Shown here: positions 1 to 9,672 of the stretch, one piece after another
Layout of the letters: each line of letters starts with the position of its first letter
Numbering within the stretch: position 1 is the stretch's first letter
Assembly (NCBI GenBank): GCA_947311845.1
Contig: CAMZMU010000020.1
Location: forward strand, 34,921,946 to 34,985,945
Origin: Poa pratensis
Lineage: Eukaryota > Streptophyta > Magnoliopsida > Poales > Poaceae
Direction: 5' to 3'
DNA length: 64,000 bases
Position numbers and translations under genes: made by a program
The notes under the pieces: generated by a model
The model's input: only the letters and a program-made list of their open reading frames with translations
Databases searched by the model: none
What the model was told of the DNA's origin: nothing

Positions 1-101
1 TCCCGGCATCTTCAGCTTGCTGTATATGTAACACGGGCGAGCCATGAATTTGGCGAAAGCTGGCCGTCCAAAAATGGCGTGGTAGGCACTTTTGAAGGGG
101 A

Positions 102-656
102 CTACTTCGAACCTGAGATACTCCGAGCGGTAGTTTGTCTCAGGCCCAAAAGTAACCTCCAATCTGATGCTTCCCATTGACTTGCTTGCTTTCCCGGAAC
201 AATGCCATGAAACTTGACTTTGCTATAGTCAAGCTGGCTTTCCGACAAGTTCATGCGCTTCAGAGTGTCCGCGTAGATGATGTTGAGGCTGCTGCCGCCA
301 TCCATCAACACCTTGGTGAGCCTGAAGTTATCGACAATTGGGTCGACGACAAGGGCGTATTTGCCGGGGTGAGGAACGTGATCTGGATGATCATCTCTAT
401 CCCAAGTTATTGGCTCCTCTGACCAGTCTAGATACTGGGGAACGTCTGGTACTGTGGCGTTTAGCTCGCGCATCTCCGCCTTTTCTTCTTTTGCCGAAGG
501 AGTGCCCAGGAAGCACACCAATTGGCCATGTACCTTGGGATATTTCCTTTCTTTGCGCATCAGCTTGGGTTCCTCATCCTCGACATGGACATGCCCCATC
601 ATCGTCTTCCTTCTTTGTCTTCTCAGCCTTTTTGCTCTTTTTTGATTTCCAGCCAA
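102..656 (-). CDS. Tat-like retrotransposon aspartic protease region
   Basis: This 184-codon frame has a basic N-terminus and then the protease core, with the active-site segment VLMDGGSSLNIIY around residue 120 (D-G-G-S in place of the retroviral D-T/S-G). Proteases of this kind cut the gag-pol polyprotein inside the retrotransposon particle. The C-terminal residues after about 155 no longer look like the family, so the frame is probably lost near 180. The start shown is only the first in-frame ATG, since the native protein is cleaved from a polyprotein. It follows the gag domain at 720-1310 on the same strand. Confidence 0.75.
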   Translation of the reverse strand: MAGNQKRAKRLRRQRRKTMMGHVHVEDEEPKLMRKERKYPKVHGQLVCFLGTPSAKEEKAEMRELNATVPDVPQYLDWSEEPITWDRDDHPDHVPHPGKYALVVDPIVDNFRLTKVLMDGGSSLNIIYADTLKRMNLSESQLDYSKVKFHGIVPGKQASQWEASDWRLLLGLRQTTARSISGSK

Positions 657-719
657 CCTCGGGGTCCTTCTTGAAGTCCTCCATGAACCGGCATTCCCCT
701 AATGTGTGGTTGACTTTGC

Positions 720-1441
720 CTAAGGACGCGTGGATTGGGCAGGCAAGGCTTTCGCCTGATCATACGTCAGGCGCTGCTTGCTGGAGCCGCCATCTTTACC
801 CTTTCCTTTCCACTTGCGGTTGCCGCCTTTGCCTTCGAAGGCGGCGGCGACCTCGTTTGATGGTCCGGCTTTGTCATCCTGGGGAGCCTTGCGTTTGTGA
901 CTTGCTCGCCTGTTTGGCGCCATATCATGTGCGCCATCTCCATCGCGTGCATCATCATCCGCCTGTGCGTACATGGCTGCTACTTCGAGCATGACTCCGA
1001 GATCCTTGACTTGCATGCGTACGAGCTTATGTCTGAGACTTGAGCCCTTCAGGAGGCCCGTGGTGAAGGCATGGATTGCTTGATTGTCGTCTACGTTCTC
1101 GCAGCTTGCCTTTGTTTGAATCCACCTTGCCAAGAAGCTTGTAGCTGTTTCATCTGGCTTTTGCACGCAACGAACCAAATCTGTGTATGTATTGGGTCGC
1201 TTGTACGTGCCTTGGAAGTGCTGCGTGAACACCTTTTCCATGTCATGCCAGCTATGAATGCTTTTCTCCGGCAAGTTTTCGATCCAGCTTCGGGCTGTCC
1301 CCTCCAGCATGAGGGGAAGGAAGCGTGCGCGACGAGGCCATTGCCTCCGGCAATTTCAACTGCCAGCGCGTAGTCCGACAACCATGAGTTTGGCTTGTCC
1401 GCTCCATTGTACCTTTGATGAGTTTTTGACACTGATGTCAT
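720..1441 (-). pseudogene. Tat-like retrotransposon gag domain, frameshifted
   Basis: The frame at 1310-720 encodes a Retrotrans_gag-type domain: LEGTARSWIENLPEKSIHSW is the family signature for the capsid-like region, followed by the helical stretch around FLARWIQTKASCENVDDNQA. The upstream part of the same domain (NGADKPNSWLSDYALAV) is read in another frame, 1441 down to about 1320, so at least one frameshift near 1310-1330 breaks gag. The region ends in a basic, Lys/Gly-rich tail (KGGNRKWKGKGKDGG). Gag would build the cytoplasmic particle that packages element RNA. Confidence 0.75.
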
Positions 1442-1491
1442 GTCTCTGGGTACTTGAACGTTGCGGATGGCTGGGCCAAAGCACTCAGGTC

Positions 1492-2626
1492 CTAGATAGG
1501 CATCTTGCTTTCCAGCCTTGATGTCATTGAGACGATGTCTCGCGTCTTGCGGACTGAGCTGTTTGCCAGATCTATCAGCATGGGCTCGTCCTGCGCTGCC
1601 CGGCTGTGCCTAGGCTCATTGTTGTGTCCCCGGCTTCCGCCTTCGTGCCTGGGCACTGGTGGTGGGGACTGTGTGCGGTCCCTGCTTCTTCTTGGCGGCG
1701 GGGCATCGTCGCGGTTGCCGCCACTCCTTGGCGGCTGCTTGCTGCCCCTGCTTCCGCCTTCATCCCGCCTAGGCGGAGGAGGTGAGGCCTTGCGCCTGTT
1801 GCCGGTCCTGGATGCCTCATCACGCTGCCTTTGGAGGTGGTGATTTGCGTGGGTCTTTCTCCTTGTCCTTCCCTTTTCCGTGGCTACTGGAGCCGGACGG
1901 ATCTTCTGGGTTGCCACCGGCCGCAGCTTTGCAAGCGTTGGATTTTGATTCCAACTTTCCTCCCCTTGCGTCCGCCATGTCGGCGCGAGAATCAGCACGG
2001 GCCTGCTGCTCTAGAGCTTTGTGAGCAAGGATCGATGCGTAGTAGATCTTCTCGTCCTTGTCATAGTCATCATTGTTGAGGATGTCCAAGGCGGCTGCAG
2101 TGTTGAGGACAGGTGTTGCGAGGATGACGTCCCCGTTCTTGTCCTTACGCTGCGGCGCTGTAGCCCACTCGAAACCAAGCTTTTGGGCAGGGGATTTGAA
2201 GGTGTCATGATCCCTGCCTTTCCTACCTCTCTTCTCCGCCACTTGTCCTGCCGGCTTGGGCAATGGGGTGGTGGTGAAAAGATTACGCTTGGGGTCGCAC
2301 TTGGCAGTTATCTTGGCGTTTTCCTCCTTGGCTTCGTCGAGGAGGCTCTGGACCTCTGCTTGCTTGCTTTTGAGGTACTCAGTTTGCTCCACCAAGGTGT
2401 TCCGAAGTTTCTCCAAATCAGCCGGATTGGTTTTGTCGTTTACCGGCGTGTGAAGAACTTCCGCCAGAGCCGCCATGCTTCCTATCTTGCTGGGCTCGCC
2501 CTTCTCCAGAATTTTCTTCTTTGGAGCCCCAGGAGGCTCTGGAAACTGTGGATCGGTTGCCGGGGTCCCCAGGTTGGCGGCGTCAGTTGCCGCCTTCTCT
2601 GAAGCTGCGCCGGTGACATCCGCCAC
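1492..2626 (-). pseudogene. Tat-like gag N-terminal region, low complexity
   Basis: Two overlapping minus-strand frames (2626-1820 and 1998-1492) make up one long hydrophilic region upstream of the gag capsid domain. The first contains a predicted coiled coil (LRNTLVEQTEYLKSKQAEV and onward) and repeated Ala/Asp segments. The second is Arg/Pro/Gly-rich with repeats of the type RRDEGGSRG. The change of frame near 1830-1990 indicates an indel. No domain outside retrotransposon gag leaders is recognised, and the assignment rests on position and strand. Confidence 0.6.
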
Positions 2627-2713
2627 AAAACCTGCTGCATGTTGACGGAAGAGCCCGTAGCCGCCTCAGATGGCGGAGGATCAGGTGTAATAAAACACTG
2701 CTTGACCCGTTGC

Positions 2714-3182
2714 TCAAACATGCTGGCAGAATCTACGTTGACGTGAACGGTAGATCTGGATCCGGCATCCGACATCATCATCCTGGAGTGCAGGAAGAAT
2801 AGATTCGGGATCTTGACTGTTGGGCTGGGAGTCTGATCCCAGTCCCGTCATGCCGACAAAGTGTAGATCTGAATCTGCGGACTCCTCAGAGGAGGCAAAC
2901 TCAGATCCGTCTTGATTGTAGGGCGGGTGGGATGGCGAATAAATTCGCGGCAACCCATACGCCTCAGAAGTGTAGCCGATGAACACATCGACGCCGCCAA
3001 ACGGCACAACTCCGCATCCGACAATGTAGTCGTCTGCGGGGATGTAGGACTCGTCGCAGCTGATGTAGTGGTTGTCGCCGTAGCGAACAGCGCGGCCGAC
3101 GGCGATTGTTTCGCCGATGCCGCCAAGAGTTCCCGCCTGGAACGTGACGCCTGACGCCTTAGGCCCCACGGTGGGCGCCAAC
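2714..3182 (-). pseudogene. Leader ORF after the Tat-like primer-binding site
   Basis: An open frame enters from the LTR and runs through the primer-binding region into an acidic stretch (EFASSEESADSD). Read on the minus strand, the bases next to the LTR are GTTGGCGCCCACCGTGGGG, the usual primer-binding context of this type of plant Gypsy element. The protein carries no recognisable domain. It may be the start of the gag polyprotein, separated from the rest by a frame break near 2700. Confidence 0.5.
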
Positions 3183-3699
3183 TGTCGTCGTATCGGCATC
3201 TTGGATAGGAGACGGGGTCCTGCTAGCCGAGGGTGAACGTAGGGCAAGAAGGTGGACGTCGTCAAGGTCGGGATTGTACACGGCGGTTTACCCAGCTTCA
3301 GGCACCACGGCGGTGGCGGTGCCCTACGTGCTGCTATAACTCACTATAAGGCAATATCGCCGTGAACAGGTTACAATGAGTTGGATGTATCAGTTGTGCC
3401 CTAAAGGCGTCCCGAGGTCCAGCTTATATAGGCGGCTGGACCTAGGGTTACAAGGTGATTACGTATCCAGCAAGTATACGGAGTCCTAAACCTAGCCGGC
3501 AAGTATGCCGCCTTCCGTCTTGGTCTTGGTGGCTTCATGGGCTTCAGTCTTGGGCCTCCTCCTTGCCGGCATCCGCCTTCCTTGGTCGTCAGCTATCTGG
3601 GCCGCCCGGTAGGCAAAGCCTTCACCACCACTGCGGGCCACCCTGGACTAGCCGGATTGATCCATGCTGGTGATACCCCTAGTAGGTATATCCCCAACA
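3183..3699 (-). repeat. 5' LTR of the Tat-like element
   Basis: On the minus strand the LTR starts TGTTGGGGATATACC (3699 downward) and ends GACGACA at 3183, directly before the primer-binding region. TG...CA ends and adjoining internal sequence identify it as the 5' LTR, 517 bp. Its partner lies outside the window. A candidate TATA box is on the minus strand near 3425, where the plus strand reads agcttatata. Confidence 0.85.
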
Positions 3700-3704
3700 C
3701 TTGT

Positions 3705-4938
3705 TATGACAATTGTAGCAAGTCTTTATCCTATTAGCAAACTCCTTCTTCCCACTTGGATTGTTTGTTCGATCAAGTTGAGCCTTTGCCTTGGCCGGGT
3801 CATTCCAAAATGTCCTTGTTGCAAGAGCTATGTGACCATGGAGGGCCGGTTCAAGTTCATCGGGAGGAAGGTTGTTCGGGCATGCTTCAACTCCATCATG
3901 TTCATCAAGGCACACAACCTTGGCCTTCAAAGCAAGAGAGGGACCTTGCTTCATTCCCATGGCCCTAGCACGGTTGTCTAGAGCATTCTTGGTGGCAATC
4001 TTGGAGGCTTGTATCTCTTGCATAACTTCATTGGATGTCATCTCAAGGTAGTTGAATTTTCCTTGAAGGGCCTTCAAGTCAACGGGCTCGAAGGGCATGA
4101 GTGCATTCACATACTTCCTCTTGATCCAAGCATCATCCACATAGGTTGCCCCAACATTGAAGAAGGCTTGGGCAAGAATCTTGAGTCTTGCATACATCTC
4201 TTCACGAGTTTCACTATCAAGCATGTAGAAGCCTTCGACTTCATTGTTCAAAGCATCAAATCTATTCCTCTTCATGCTTTCATTTCCAAGGAATGCCACC
4301 TCAAGGCACCCCCAAGCTTCTTTGGCGGTGGAGACGTTTTGAATGTGATGAAGACCACTTTCTCCAACGGTAAGTTCAATCATGTGGAGAGCGGAAGCAT
4401 TGAGTTGTTTCTCGGCAACCTCTCTTCTTGTCAAGTTGTTAGGATTCACGTCCTTGTATCCCTCTTGAATGATCCTCCAAAGCTCGATAGAGGAACTGTT
4501 GATATGAGATTTCATTAAGTGTTGCCAAGTAGCAAAAGCTAATGCATTAAGTTTAGGAGGTGGACCCAAAGGGTTTATGCGAGTATGATGGATAGGTGGG
4601 TCGGGGGAGTACGCAAAGGGAACCCCATGGTACTCCGGCTTCCCACCTTCGGGAGTGGTGGTAGATGTTGAAGATTTCTTAGGGTCGGTTTCTTTATCTT
4701 CAACCCCTTTCTTTTCCCCTTTTCCCTCCTCGGTTTCACCGTCATTGGAGGTAGCGGATTCATCTAGTGGGGTGGTCTCCTTGGGAACCTTGCCACTTGC
4801 GAGTTGTGTGATCAACTCACGCATCTCGGCAAATTTGGTATCCATGGACGATATCAAAGATGTCTCCATCGATTTGAGATCGGCCATGGATGCCGTAGTG
4901 GCTTGGTCATCCAAGGGATCACCATCACTTTGTGTCAT
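3705..4938 (-). pseudogene. Copia gag, cut inside its zinc knuckle
   Basis: About 411 codons of a UBN2-type Copia gag are intact: an N-terminal acidic, low-complexity part, then the capsid-like domain with RNRFDALNNEVEGFYMLD and YLEMTSNEVMQEIQA, and finally the start of a CCHC zinc knuckle, CYNCHNK, near the end. At that point (3704/3705) the Gypsy LTR begins, so His and the last Cys of the knuckle are separated from the first two Cys. The frame reads on for a few codons into the LTR. The ATG at 4938 is about 40 bp downstream of the primer-binding site, a normal position for Copia gag. Confidence 0.85.
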
Positions 4939-4976
4939 ACTTCTCTTAGGCGGTTAAGCCCAACAAGAGAGCCGAG

Positions 4977-4988
4977 GCTCTGATACCA
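4977..4988 (-). other. Copia primer-binding site (initiator tRNA-Met)
   Basis: The minus strand reads TGGTATCAGAGC two bases after the LTR end at 4991. This is the standard plant Copia primer-binding site, complementary to the 3' end of initiator tRNA-Met, where minus-strand DNA synthesis would begin. Confidence 0.9.
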
Positions 4989-4990
4989 AT

Positions 4991-6175
4991 TGAAAGGATC
5001 GTATGACACCTAGAGGGGGGGGGTGAATAGGTGCTACTTTAATTTCAGTACTTTTTCAAATTAGCTTGACACAAAAGGTAAATTCTCTAGATATGCAACT
5101 AAGCTGAATTTACCTATATGACAAGCAAGCAACTAAACAAGATACACGAAGTAAGGACTATAAACAAGGATAGAAGTAACCGAAGTGAAAGCACGCGGAG
5201 ACACGGATGTAATCCCGAGTTCCTCCTTTTTAGGGGAGTACGTCTCGTTGGAGAGGTGTGAGCTACCACAAAGGTCAAAACTCAACCGCCACAAAGGCGG
5301 ACGCACCTTCTTCTCCGATGAACCGCACCACAAAGGTTTGGTTCACCTTCCACTATCGGAATCCTTCAAGGCGGAATCCGGAGCCCTTACAACAACGATC
5401 CAGGGCACAACCCACAAGAGGATTGGGGGCTCCCGAACAGCTACAAATCTGTCACAAAGACAATCAAGTGAGTACAATAAGAGGCTAGGTTTTCCCAATA
5501 GAAATCCTAGCAAAGGGTCCCTCAAGTGAATGAGGGGGAAATGAAGAACGGCTTGGTGAAGATGTAGATCCGGGCTTCTCCTTCAATCCTCCAAGTATCA
5601 ACGAGTTTGGGTGGAGGGATTGGGAGATCTATCAAATCTTGAGCTTGCAATCAATGGTGTTCTTCAATGTGTTCAAGCTAGGGAGCCGGAGGTAGGTGGA
5701 GGGGAATAAATACCCCTCCCAGAAATCTGGCCGTTGAAGCTGTAAACAGCCCGCAGCGGTAGTACCGGGCCTCGCCCGGTAGTACCGACTGAGAGGGAAC
5801 TGACGGCCACTCGAAAGACTGGTCAACGCCTCCTCCAGGCGTGCATCGGTAGTACCGGACGGCCGGGTCCAGTAGTGCTCCCCACCCGGTAGTACCGCGC
5901 CACTACCGGGGCTACTACCGGATAAAATCTGCGCGAGTCCAGAGAGCTAAATGAGATCCGGTACTGGGCCCGGTACTGGGCCCGGTAGTGCCGCACGGCA
6001 GGACACCCGGTAGTACCGGGGTGAAGCAGTAAACTCAGCATTTCTTTCTTATCTTGAGACAAAACCTGTGCAACATAAACTGATATATTCCTGCACACTT
6101 TTAGCACACACATTAGACATCTAAGTGTGTTGTCAACAAACATCAAAACACTTTGGGGAAGGATATGCCCTTTCA
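4991..6175 (-). repeat. 5' LTR of the Copia element
   Basis: On the minus strand it starts TGAAAGGGCATATCC at 6175 and ends ATCCTTTCA at 4991, giving short inverted termini TGAAAGG/CCTTTCA, 1185 bp. Its outer half (5757-6023) carries a cluster of the palindrome CCGGTAGTACCGG and variants. It joins F-box coding sequence at 6175/6176. Confidence 0.87.
5757..6023. repeat. Cluster of CCGGTAGTACCGG-type palindromes in the Copia LTR
   Basis: Within about 270 bp there are roughly ten full or half copies of CGGTAGTACCG, several joined by GGGCCC spacers (for example CCGGTACTGGGCCCGGTACT). Each is self-complementary, so the region could form several small hairpins or bind a dimeric protein repeatedly. 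No other region of the window has them. Confidence 0.75.
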
Positions 6176-7160
6176 CCGGCGCAGAGGCGGAGGATGCGGT
6201 ACGGTGCGGCCGTGCCATTGGAGGGGCACGGCAAGCATGCTGGGGCAGCGGCCCCAGGTCGGCAAAAATGTGCGTACCGGTGCCCTGAATAAATGTGCGT
6301 ACCGGTGCCGGACCACGCAGAGTACCCATCCACTCCTCTGTCTCAAGGTTGAACGAAGCTATGCTGCCGGGTTCAATGGTTATCACCCCAGAATTAAAAA
6401 TAGTGGAGTAAAAGTTCATCAAGAAATACACAACTCCGTCGAGGACGACACATCTCATACGTTCTTCACGGCCAGCAAAGATAAGGGACGGAGGGCTCTG
6501 CTTTCCTCTCCACCTTCCACAGTCCGTGCCATCAAGGGTGATGACCTCACACAGCTGCCTATCACCAGCACGAGGGGTAACGATACGGATCGCCTTGTAC
6601 TCTCCCGTGGAAGAAACTTGCCCCAAAGCAAGTGACTCCACTTGTCCATACCCATAATTGGCCTGTATCCCATCATCATGCGCCAATTCCTCTGAGTGGC
6701 ACTCTGGAAAGACAAGAGTAGCACCGGTGGCCGGGTTAAGCACCCAGAGGCCCAAAGGGTGCATCTCCCTAGTGAAACAGATGCGATCAAGACGGGTGCG
6801 CAGAACGGAGATGCTATCTTGGCTTCTTAGAATCATCGCAAAGACATGGCCTGACTCGTCCGTAGCAAGAATATCACTCTCAATGCTCGGAATCCGCTTG
6901 ACGATATTGCCGGAGAAGTCGACAACATCAACGCCGTTGGTGCCTTGGTCGCGGTAAGCCACGGCGAGGAGCGGATCCGGGTGGCGGGACTTGTGCTCCG
7001 CGACGAAGAGCGGGTCGCATGTGAGGGCGCGCCACGACGGGCAGACGGCGCGGAGGCGGCACAGATCCTTGGCCGGGATGCGCAGAAGGATTTCGAGAAG
7101 CGCGTCCCGGGGCAGGTCGCCCGAGCTGGAGGCGGCGGGCTGCGACTGTGGGGACTCCAT
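6176..7160 (-). pseudogene. F-box protein gene, 3' end removed by a Copia insertion
   Basis: From ATG at 7160 the frame encodes an F-box at about residues 14-60 (DLPRDALLEILLRIPAKDLC, then CPSWRALTCDPLF), the Skp1-binding domain of SCF ubiquitin ligases. A beta-rich substrate-binding region follows (ALVFPE-type and LWVLNPATGATLVFPE segments) as in grass F-box-associated proteins. After about residue 328 the frame enters the Copia LTR at 6175, so the C-terminus is replaced by LTR-encoded residues. A 19-bp direct repeat with a 25-bp period (6266-6309) would also shift the frame just before the insertion. The substrate is unknown. The gene is probably non-functional unless a truncated protein is used. 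Confidence 0.85.
6266..6309. repeat. 25-bp-period direct repeat in the F-box gene
   Basis: AAATGTGCGTACCGGTGCC occurs at 6266-6284 and again at 6291-6309. The 25-bp period is not a multiple of three, so if this is a duplication it changed the reading frame of the last part of the F-box ORF. Confidence 0.85.
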
Positions 7161-7510
7161 CGCTCTTGACTCTGATAAAAGCGCTGGTTAGCAAGGGAGA
7201 TCACCAAATTGAAAGATGGATTCAAATAGGGCCGTGTGGAGGAGGCAGCGAGGGAGATGGTAGTACCGACGGTGGGTAACCAGCCGGAAAGGCGAGCGGC
7301 AGGTGGCCGTACCGGAGAGGAGGAAGACGGAGCGTGGTCGAGGGTTTCGGTGAGACTTCAGTCAGTGCGAAGTCCAGGTGCAAAAGTGGGTTGGTCTGGG
7401 CATAAACATTTGGTGCCCTAGTGTATGTGGGCTGGGCTGGGCTTAAGGCTTCTGACCACGCGCTTTCTCAAATTGTGGCACATGATGCACCATTCCGGCC
7501 CTAAAAAAAT
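7161..7510. other. F-box gene 5' flank
   Basis: This is the probable 5' UTR and promoter of the F-box gene (transcribed leftward). It is G/A-rich near 7236-7340 and contains GGGCTGGGCTGGGCT at about 7430. No clear TATA box was recognised. Its right end becomes A-rich where the truncated Gypsy element begins near 7505-7550. Confidence 0.4.
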
Positions 7511-7981
7511 ATGATTGAATATAAAAAGGAAAAAAAAAACAAAGTTGTTGATGCTCTCTCAAGAGTAAAATACAGAATTATGCAATTGTTGGGGTCTGTT
7601 GTTCTTACGGCTTGGATATCTGACATTGTTAACAGTTGTGAGAATGATGAAAACCGCAAATCCTTGCTAGCTAAGTTGGCACAAAACTAAGTTGCTCACC
7701 CAGATTTTACTCAGAAAAATGGTCTTCTCACATTAAAAAACAAAATTGGTAGTGGGAAATGATGCAACTATCAAGACTGCCACCATGAAAGCCTTTCATG
7801 TTTCTGAACTGTGAGGGCATTCTGTGGAAAGAGCATCTTTCACAGAGTACAACTAGTTTTCGATTGGCCCAAGATGAGAACAGAAATTGCATAGTTTATC
7901 AAGGAGTGCCCTATATGCCAAATAAATAAACCTGAACACATCAAGTATCTAGGACTGTTACAACCACTACTTGTTTCTGAT

Positions 7982-8419
7982 GTGGCTTGGACTCATATCA
8001 GTATGGACTTTGTGGAGGGACTACAAAATTCAAATAATAAAGACATGATATTAGTGGTGGTTGACAGATTCACATATTTTGCTCATTGCATTGCCATGAA
8101 ACACCCAATTACAGTAAAAACAATGGCACAAGCTTTCATAGATAATATCTTCAAGTTACATGGACTGCCAACAGTATTTGTGACTGACATAGACCGCATA
8201 TTCACTAGTAATCTGTGGCAGGCGTTGTTCGAAGCTCTCGACATCAAATTGCACCTGAGCACTAGTTATTACCATCCACAAACGGACGGTCAAACAGAGA
8301 GAGTTAAACCGTGCTTAGAGACATATCTCAGGTGCATGGCATTTACTCAGCCTAAGAAGTGGTATTCTTGGTTGTCTATGGAAGAATGGTGTATAACACT
8401 ACTTTTCACACCTCCCTGA
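7982..8419 (+). pseudogene. Chromovirus integrase core
   Basis: The integrase catalytic domain is recognisable: first Asp in ISMDFVEG, second in FVTDIDRIF, and Glu in HPQTDGQTERV. The normally conserved Asn/Gln-rich context after this Glu is altered (RVKPCLETYL). Upstream, 7800-7980, a broken zinc-binding region (FDWPKMRTEI-like and CPICQINKPEH-like sequence) is readable only across frames. The frame is lost after about residue 125 and resumes in another frame at 8359-8619 (MTPFQVLYGFPPPQ). It would have inserted element cDNA into the chromosome. Confidence 0.8.
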
Positions 8420-8822
8420 AAATGACTCCTTTCCAGGTGCTCTATGGATTTCCCCCACCTCAAGTGGCAGAAATGTTCTTGCCAGATGATACTTATGATG
8501 ATGCTGCCGCAATGCAGAACGGAGAAACAACTAACAACATCATCAAGTCAAACTTAGAACAAGCTCAACAAAGAGTGGTGCACTGTGCAAATAAAAATAG
8601 AAGTGAGCGACAACTGTAGTGGGTGATATGGTCTACTTAAAGGTACAACCATACAACCATTCTTCTCTCAACATCCATAGATGCATAAAACTTCACTCCC
8701 AATTCTATGGTCCATTTCGAGTTCTAGAGAGTGGGGCAAACAACTTACAAGTTGATTTTGCCTGATGGTTGCACATTACATCACACATTTTATGTCAGCC
8801 AGCTTAAGAAGCACTTGGACCA

Positions 8823-9044
8823 GTGGCTATACCTACATCAGCATTGCCATTAGTTGATTCTCTGGAGAACATTCAAACTATTCCAGAAGTAGTACTAAAC
8901 ATGAAACTAATTCCCAGGAAGCAAGGAAATATCAGTGTCCCAATGGTACAGTGGTTGGTTAAGTGGGTAAATTTACCAGGTGAAGCTGCTACTTGGGAGG
9001 ATTCCACTTTTATCCAGAAAGTATTTCCCGAATTTCAGACTTGA
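8823..9044 (+). pseudogene. Integrase C-terminal chromodomain
   Basis: The frame ends in a chromodomain, VQWLVKWVNLPGEAATWED, with the aromatic and acidic residues typical of chromodomains of plant chromoviruses, which are thought to steer integration by binding histone marks. The preceding 8640-8820 region (a degenerate GPY/F-type segment, FYGPFRVL-like) is interrupted by indels. The 3' LTR starts 30 bp downstream. Confidence 0.8.
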
Positions 9045-9073
9045 GGTCAAGTCTAAGCTCGAGAATGAGGAAT

Positions 9074-9508
9074 TGTCAGGAACTACAAACCTGACAAGAC
9101 ACACTGCTTTAATTAGCATGATCGTGTTCTTATCAGATTTCAAATTGGTGGCCCATCTTCGATCCAACGGCCCAAAGTGGAAGATACCTATTCGCGCCAA
9201 TGGCTCTTCATGGTACCGTCGATCTCCATCTGGACGATGGACGCTCCTCCACCCTTCGATGTAGATGAATTGCTGCTTTACTGCTTTTCGCCTCCACTCA
9301 CAATGGTGGCACCCTAGCCTTGTAATACTTCATCTCTCTCGTAGTGTGTTAAATCCTAGCCACCATGTTCTGGTAGGCAAGAACACGTATCTGTATGAGC
9401 AAACTCTAGCTCAATCATTACTCTTGAAGTGGCTGAATTAATGAGAGTTTTCTGAATCTTCTAAATTTTCTGTTAGCTACTGTCGAAATCCTTAGTCGTA
9501 GCCTAACA
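9074..9508 (+). repeat. 3' LTR of the chromovirus
   Basis: It starts TGTCAGGAACTAC just after the chromodomain stop and a purine-rich stretch (GAGAATGAGGAA), and ends CCTAACA at 9508, 435 bp with TG...CA ends. No second copy is present because the element is 5'-truncated. Confidence 0.7.
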
Positions 9509-9672
9509 GTCGAGTAGCCCCACGATCGAGCTCGACCTTCCCTGGACAACGTGTGGTGCTGCTTCCAGCCTTCCATCGTCGCGTAGCCCGGGCCACCGTC
9601 GGAGCAGATGGACGGCTGATCTTAACCTTTGTTTTTACTTTAGTTTTGGCTTATCCTACCCATGAGGTCTTA

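Larger units (their letters stand above)
1..3699 (-). mobile_element. Tat-like Ty3/Gypsy retrotransposon, 5' part, truncated by window edge
   Basis: The element reads right to left: one LTR (3183-3699), a primer-binding region, a leader ORF, gag and an aspartic protease, after which the window ends. The protease context (DRDDHPDHVP, then VLMDGGSSLNIIY) is typical of the Tat lineage of plant Gypsy elements. It sits inside the Copia gag ORF at 3705-4938; the five bases next to the LTR (3700-3704, CTTGT) should recur beyond the left edge as the target-site duplication. RT, RNase H, integrase and the second LTR are outside the window. The frame breaks described under gag suggest it cannot encode its own proteins. 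Confidence 0.88.
3700..6175 (-). mobile_element. Ty1/Copia retrotransposon, 5' part, interrupted by the Tat-like element
   Basis: Reading right to left there is an LTR (4991-6175), a primer-binding site TGGTATCAGAGC on the minus strand (4988-4977) complementary to initiator tRNA-Met, and a gag ORF cut at 3704 by the Gypsy LTR. The element lies inside the F-box coding region; the five bases after its outer LTR end are CCGGC (6176-6180). The remaining pol and second LTR would lie beyond the Gypsy insertion, outside the window. Confidence 0.88.
7511..9508 (+). mobile_element. 5'-truncated chromodomain Ty3/Gypsy element (chromovirus)
   Basis: The remnant begins inside RNase H (the usual ...VVDALSRV... 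end of that domain is readable at about 7540-7570) and runs through the integrase zinc finger, integrase core, chromodomain and a 3' LTR (9074-9508). LTR1, gag, protease and RT are missing. Several stops and indels break the frame. The junction with host sequence lies in the A-rich tract around 7505-7550. Confidence 0.85.

Noticed and set aside
338..994. Plus-strand open frame opposite the Tat-like gag/protease
   Set aside because: It has no domain and lies antisense to clear gag and protease coding sequence.
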